Source of the DNA: Paludibacteraceae bacterium
GTDB taxonomy: Bacteria; Bacteroidota; Bacteroidia; Bacteroidales; Paludibacteraceae
NCBI GenBank assembly: GCA_017479885.1
Contig: JAFVBR010000039.1
Span: 180,581-244,580 of the forward strand
Direction: 5' to 3'
DNA length: 64,000 bases
Below the pieces are notes generated by a model. That model made no database searches. It was not told the origin of the DNA and saw nothing but the letters and a program-made list of their open reading frames with translations. Within the stretch, counting starts at the first letter, position 1; every line of letters begins with the position of its first letter. Below, in pieces: positions 60,997 to 64,000 of this stretch. The position numbers were made by a program, and so were the translations under genes.

Positions 60997-61923
60997 TTGG
61001 ATAAACTGATAGAACTTTCCGAATCTCTCGACACTGCCGTATTCTACGGGGTCAACAACCGCAACATGCTATGCCTGAAGAACCTCTTTCCGCTGGTGCG
61101 CATTGTTGCGCGCGGTTATCAGGTTAAAGTAAGCGGAAGCGACGACGAAGTGAGCCGTTTTGCCGACATCCTTCTGCGTGCCGAGCAGTTCTGCCTTGAG
61201 CACGGCACTCTCACTGAGCCGCAGCTCATAGAGCTCATCAACGGCAACCAGCCTGCCGAACACCGACCTGACAACCTTATTCTGCACGGAGTGAACGGCA
61301 AACCCGTGATAGCTCGTACCGAGAACCAGCAACGGCTCGTGCGTGACTTCAACTCTTGCGACCTCCTGTTTGCCATAGGGCCTGCCGGTTCGGGCAAGAC
61401 CTACACGGCTATCGCCCTCGCAGTGCGGGCACTCAAGAACCGTGAGGTGAAGCGCATCATCCTCAGCCGTCCGGCTGTGGAGGCGGGAGAGAAACTGGGC
61501 TTCCTTCCCGGCGATATGAAAGAGAAAATCGACCCCTATCTGCAGCCGCTGTATGACGCACTGGAGGAGATGCTGCCACACCAGAAACTGAGCGAGTATA
61601 TGGAGAAAGGTATTATTCAGATTGCACCTCTCGCCTTCATGCGCGGACGAACACTTGGCAATGCCGTTGTCATACTCGATGAGGCGCAGAACACCTCCGT
61701 CCAGCAGATTAAGATGTTCCTCACCCGTCTCGGACTCGGAGCCAAGATGATTGTCACAGGCGACCTTACGCAGGTTGACCTGCCGCAGAGCCAGAAGTCA
61801 GGTCTGAGAGATGCTGTGGAGAAACTGCAGAATGTGGAGGGCGTGTCGGTAATCAACTTCGGTGAGAAAGACATAGTGCGCCATCCTCTCGTCACACGCA
61901 TAATCAAGGCATACGAAGACTGA
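60997..61923 (+). CDS. phoH: PhoH-family ATPase
   Basis: This 308-residue protein has a PhoH domain with Walker A (FAIGPAGSGKTYTAIALA) and Walker B (NAVVILDEAQNTSVQQIKMF), and an N-terminal KH-like region (about 25-75). It is linked to RNA metabolism in other bacteria. The start is the TTG at 60997: homologues begin at this place (DKLIEL..., FYGVNNRN) and there is no ATG nearby. Confidence 0.92.
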   Translation: MDKLIELSESLDTAVFYGVNNRNMLCLKNLFPLVRIVARGYQVKVSGSDDEVSRFADILLRAEQFCLEHGTLTEPQLIELINGNQPAEHRPDNLILHGVNGKPVIARTENQQRLVRDFNSCDLLFAIGPAGSGKTYTAIALAVRALKNREVKRIILSRPAVEAGEKLGFLPGDMKEKIDPYLQPLYDALEEMLPHQKLSEYMEKGIIQIAPLAFMRGRTLGNAVVILDEAQNTSVQQIKMFLTRLGLGAKMIVTGDLTQVDLPQSQKSGLRDAVEKLQNVEGVSVINFGEKDIVRHPLVTRIIKAYED

Positions 61924-61961
61924 CAAACAATATAGTATTCACCAAAGCCCGATATGACCTT

Positions 61962-63767
61962 ATGAAAAAACTTCTCCTCCTTTCTTCTCTTCTTCTACTT
62001 AGCATCGTTTCGTGGTCTGCACCGCACGGCAAGTTCGGCAAGACACTCAGCTGGCGCTACGATAAGGAAACCGCTACTCTCTATGTAACAGGCACAGGCG
62101 ACCTGCCTTATCCCGTCTGGGCGAAGAAAAACTACAAGAACAGTTTCACTTCCAAAGAGTTGCCTTATACCTTCGGCGACCCGCAACGGGTTAAGGGCAA
62201 TGCCAAATGGCAGGTGAAGAATGTTGTCTTGTCAGAGGGCATAACCTCTGTAGCCGACAACGTGTTCAACAACTGCACTTTCGACGAGTTCACCATGCCT
62301 GCTTCGTTGGAAAATATAGCAGGCTCTTCTTGGGTTACTATCGGAAAACTCTATTACAAAGGATCTCTCGAGCAATGGCTCAACCTGCAAGTGGCGGACA
62401 AGTGTCTGCACGGGGCACGCCGGGTGGGCAAAGTGTTTGTAGCAGGCATGGATTTGGATGACCGCGTTGTCATTCCGCAGTCGGTCACTCATCTGCCTGC
62501 CTATGCCTTCAATCACAGGAAAATATCGGAGCTTGTGTTGCCTAACACCATCAAGAGTGTTGACGAAAAAGCTTTTCAGGCGAGCAAAATAGGGAAAATC
62601 GATTTCCTCGGCACTGCGGACGAATGGTGCATCACCGATTTCTCGCCTGTCAGTAGGTATCTCAAAGGCGAGCTTCTTTTCAAGGGCAAGCAGTTGCCGG
62701 CTTCACTTCGTTTGTCAGACAAGGTGCAGAAGATACCTGCCTACGCTTTCTGCCGTCAGACACAGCTTGCCACTGTAGTATTGCCCTCAGGCGTTCTCTC
62801 TATAGGCGAGAAGGCCTTCTATGGTTGCGGAGGTATGACCGATGTTGCGCTTTCTGCTGACCTTCAACACATAGGTGACTCCGCTTTCTATGGTACGCGG
62901 CTGACTGAAATCGATTTGCCCCAACCGCTCGAGTATATAGGAGTGGCATCATTCGCCAATACCAATATTTCGCGTGTCACATGGCGAATGCCAAACTACT
63001 ACTACAATGACAATATCTTCGACAAAAGCAACATCAACTACTTCACTTTCACCTCTTCTGTCAGCACCATTCCTGCAGGTTTGTGTCGTGGAATGACGCG
63101 ACTCTGGTATCTGACTGTAGAAGACGGTGTGAAAACCATAGGCATCGATGCTTTCAAGGGTAGTGCTGTTGTCCGGCTTGTGCTTCCTAAGTCGGTATCG
63201 TCTATCGAAAGCGGTGCTTTCAGCGGTTGCACCAACCTCAAACTCGTAACCATTCCCAACCACTATTGCAAGATACGGCAGGATGCTTTCGATGGGTGCA
63301 AGAAACTTACGCGTCAGCCTTATGCCGGAGGCACTGTCGATGACAAACGTCAGAAAGAGCAGCTGCCAGAGTTGTGGGTGACGATGATTGACGGTGATGC
63401 GGTGGAGATAAGCGGCAAGTTGCAGGACGGACACTATACTATGCTCATGTTCGATGCTTCGTGGTGCGTGCCGTCAAGAAAGATGATGAAGTATGTGGAG
63501 GAAAATTTCCAAGATTGGCAGCAGCAGTACCCCGACTTGCAGCTTATTACGGTCTATTCCCACGACTCCGGCAGAAAGCAATATACCCGGTTCGGGGATA
63601 TCTATTTCGACACAAAAGAATATAACATCTCAAAGAAGGTTTTCAACGTCAATTCTTATCCCGTCATATTCTTCGTTGACAAATACGGCAAGGGAATAGT
63701 GAGATTCATAGGTTATAATCCGGACAAAGTGCCCGATGCATTGCAAAAACTCTATCAAAGCAAATGA
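61962..63767 (+). CDS. Secreted BspA-type leucine-rich-repeat protein with thioredoxin-like C-terminus
   Basis: This 601-residue protein has a signal peptide (LLLSSLLLLSIVSWSA) and many BspA/TpLRR-type repeats (about 75-450; ALSADLQHIGDSAFYGTRLT, LPKSVSSIESGAFSGCTNLK). The C-terminal part (about 465-600) is thioredoxin-like: MLMFDASWCVPSRKMMKYVE in place of the CxxC site, cis-Pro in VNSYPVIFFVDKYG. The second active Cys is replaced by Ser (CVPS), so it can be only a monothiol. The repeats suggest binding of a surface partner. Fusion and motif are visible; the role is unknown. Confidence 0.8.
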   Translation: MKKLLLLSSLLLLSIVSWSAPHGKFGKTLSWRYDKETATLYVTGTGDLPYPVWAKKNYKNSFTSKELPYTFGDPQRVKGNAKWQVKNVVLSEGITSVADNVFNNCTFDEFTMPASLENIAGSSWVTIGKLYYKGSLEQWLNLQVADKCLHGARRVGKVFVAGMDLDDRVVIPQSVTHLPAYAFNHRKISELVLPNTIKSVDEKAFQASKIGKIDFLGTADEWCITDFSPVSRYLKGELLFKGKQLPASLRLSDKVQKIPAYAFCRQTQLATVVLPSGVLSIGEKAFYGCGGMTDVALSADLQHIGDSAFYGTRLTEIDLPQPLEYIGVASFANTNISRVTWRMPNYYYNDNIFDKSNINYFTFTSSVSTIPAGLCRGMTRLWYLTVEDGVKTIGIDAFKGSAVVRLVLPKSVSSIESGAFSGCTNLKLVTIPNHYCKIRQDAFDGCKKLTRQPYAGGTVDDKRQKEQLPELWVTMIDGDAVEISGKLQDGHYTMLMFDASWCVPSRKMMKYVEENFQDWQQQYPDLQLITVYSHDSGRKQYTRFGDIYFDTKEYNISKKVFNVNSYPVIFFVDKYGKGIVRFIGYNPDKVPDALQKLYQSK

Positions 63768-63866
63768 CCTGCTGCGAATAGCAGACACAGATGTTTTGTC
63801 ATGTTCATTCGCCGTAAAGATGTGAGCAACAATACAAAAACACCACATTTTTTGTCATTTTAGACT

Positions 63867-63928
63867 TAAGTAGCATTTTGCAGGCTGAAAAAAGTGTAAT
63901 AAGTGTCTAAGTAGCATTTTGCAGGCTG
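63867..63928. repeat. Exact 21-base direct repeat, 41 bases apart
   Basis: TAAGTAGCATTTTGCAGGCT plus G occurs at 63867-63887 and again at 63908-63928. It lies in the gene-free last 233 bases of the window, which otherwise show nothing clear. It may continue beyond the edge. Confidence 0.85.
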
Positions 63929-64000
63929 GAATATGGTTTAATTGCCGAATATTACTATATTTATGACTAATTCAAACGTCAAAATTAGTCATAATGAATA

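Overview
The window is a piece of a Bacteroidetes chromosome, most likely Bacteroidales and Prevotella-like. Evidence for this: a SusC/SusD polysaccharide utilisation locus (PUL); many promoters of the Bacteroidetes form TTTG-N19/20-TAnnTTTG; a short 286-residue primary sigma factor; no recognisable Shine-Dalgarno sites; and secreted proteins whose C-terminal tails look like type IX secretion signals.

Region 1 (about 1 to 23,376) is a temperate phage or phage-derived element whose left end lies outside the window. A leftward block (1 to 7,852) holds small early or accessory genes: a radical SAM protein, a chimeric regulator carrying an RNA polymerase alpha-CTD, a DNA methyltransferase, zinc-finger and ASCH proteins. 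Many of these genes overlap by 4 bases (ATGA), and a strong promoter at 7,895-7,926 drives the block. A rightward block (8,223 to 21,818) carries holin, amidase, probable tail and fibre genes, a complete diversity-generating retroelement (DGR), a spanin-like protein, a GNAT acetyltransferase, two glycosyltransferases and a VRR-NUC nuclease. A leftward tyrosine recombinase (21,906-23,096) lies next to a tRNA-Arg(TCT) that is cut off after its anticodon arm. No terminase, portal or capsid gene is visible, so the structural head genes lie outside the window or are missing.

The DGR is the most striking system here. The order is variable protein (VR 14,833-14,985), Avd-like gene, template repeat (TR 15,732-15,884), reverse transcriptase. 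VR and TR are 153 bases each and differ at 25 sites. All 25 are adenines in TR, which is the mark of adenine-directed mutagenic retrohoming. A hairpin follows VR, as in other DGRs. A small RNA with its own promoter and terminator lies antisense between two tail genes.

Region 2 (23,467 to 41,761) is a PUL: a TPR/membrane regulator, SusC, SusD, a surface glycan-binding lipoprotein, GH30, an SGNH hydrolase, a SusE/F-like three-domain protein, GH3, and a convergent GH13. The GH30 + GH3 + SusCD content resembles known beta-1,6-glucan loci (inference). A displaced Rhs toxin tip, a likely immunity protein and an Rhs core fragment, all different in composition, sit between susD and the glycan-binding gene.

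Region 3 (41,904 to 64,000) is mostly housekeeping: HtrA protease, paired lipoproteins, a HAD hydrolase, a CotH-family protein, a phosphotyrosine phosphatase, the primary sigma factor, an HD hydrolase, lpxD-lpxC-[two AT-rich genes]-lpxA, glnS, an HsdR-N domain protein and phoH. Oddities include an LpxC without the FabZ half usual in this phylum, a BACON-domain lipoprotein split by one in-frame TAG, a leucine-rich-repeat protein ending in a monothiol thioredoxin-like domain, and A/C-rich repeats with a 10-base period in several gene gaps.
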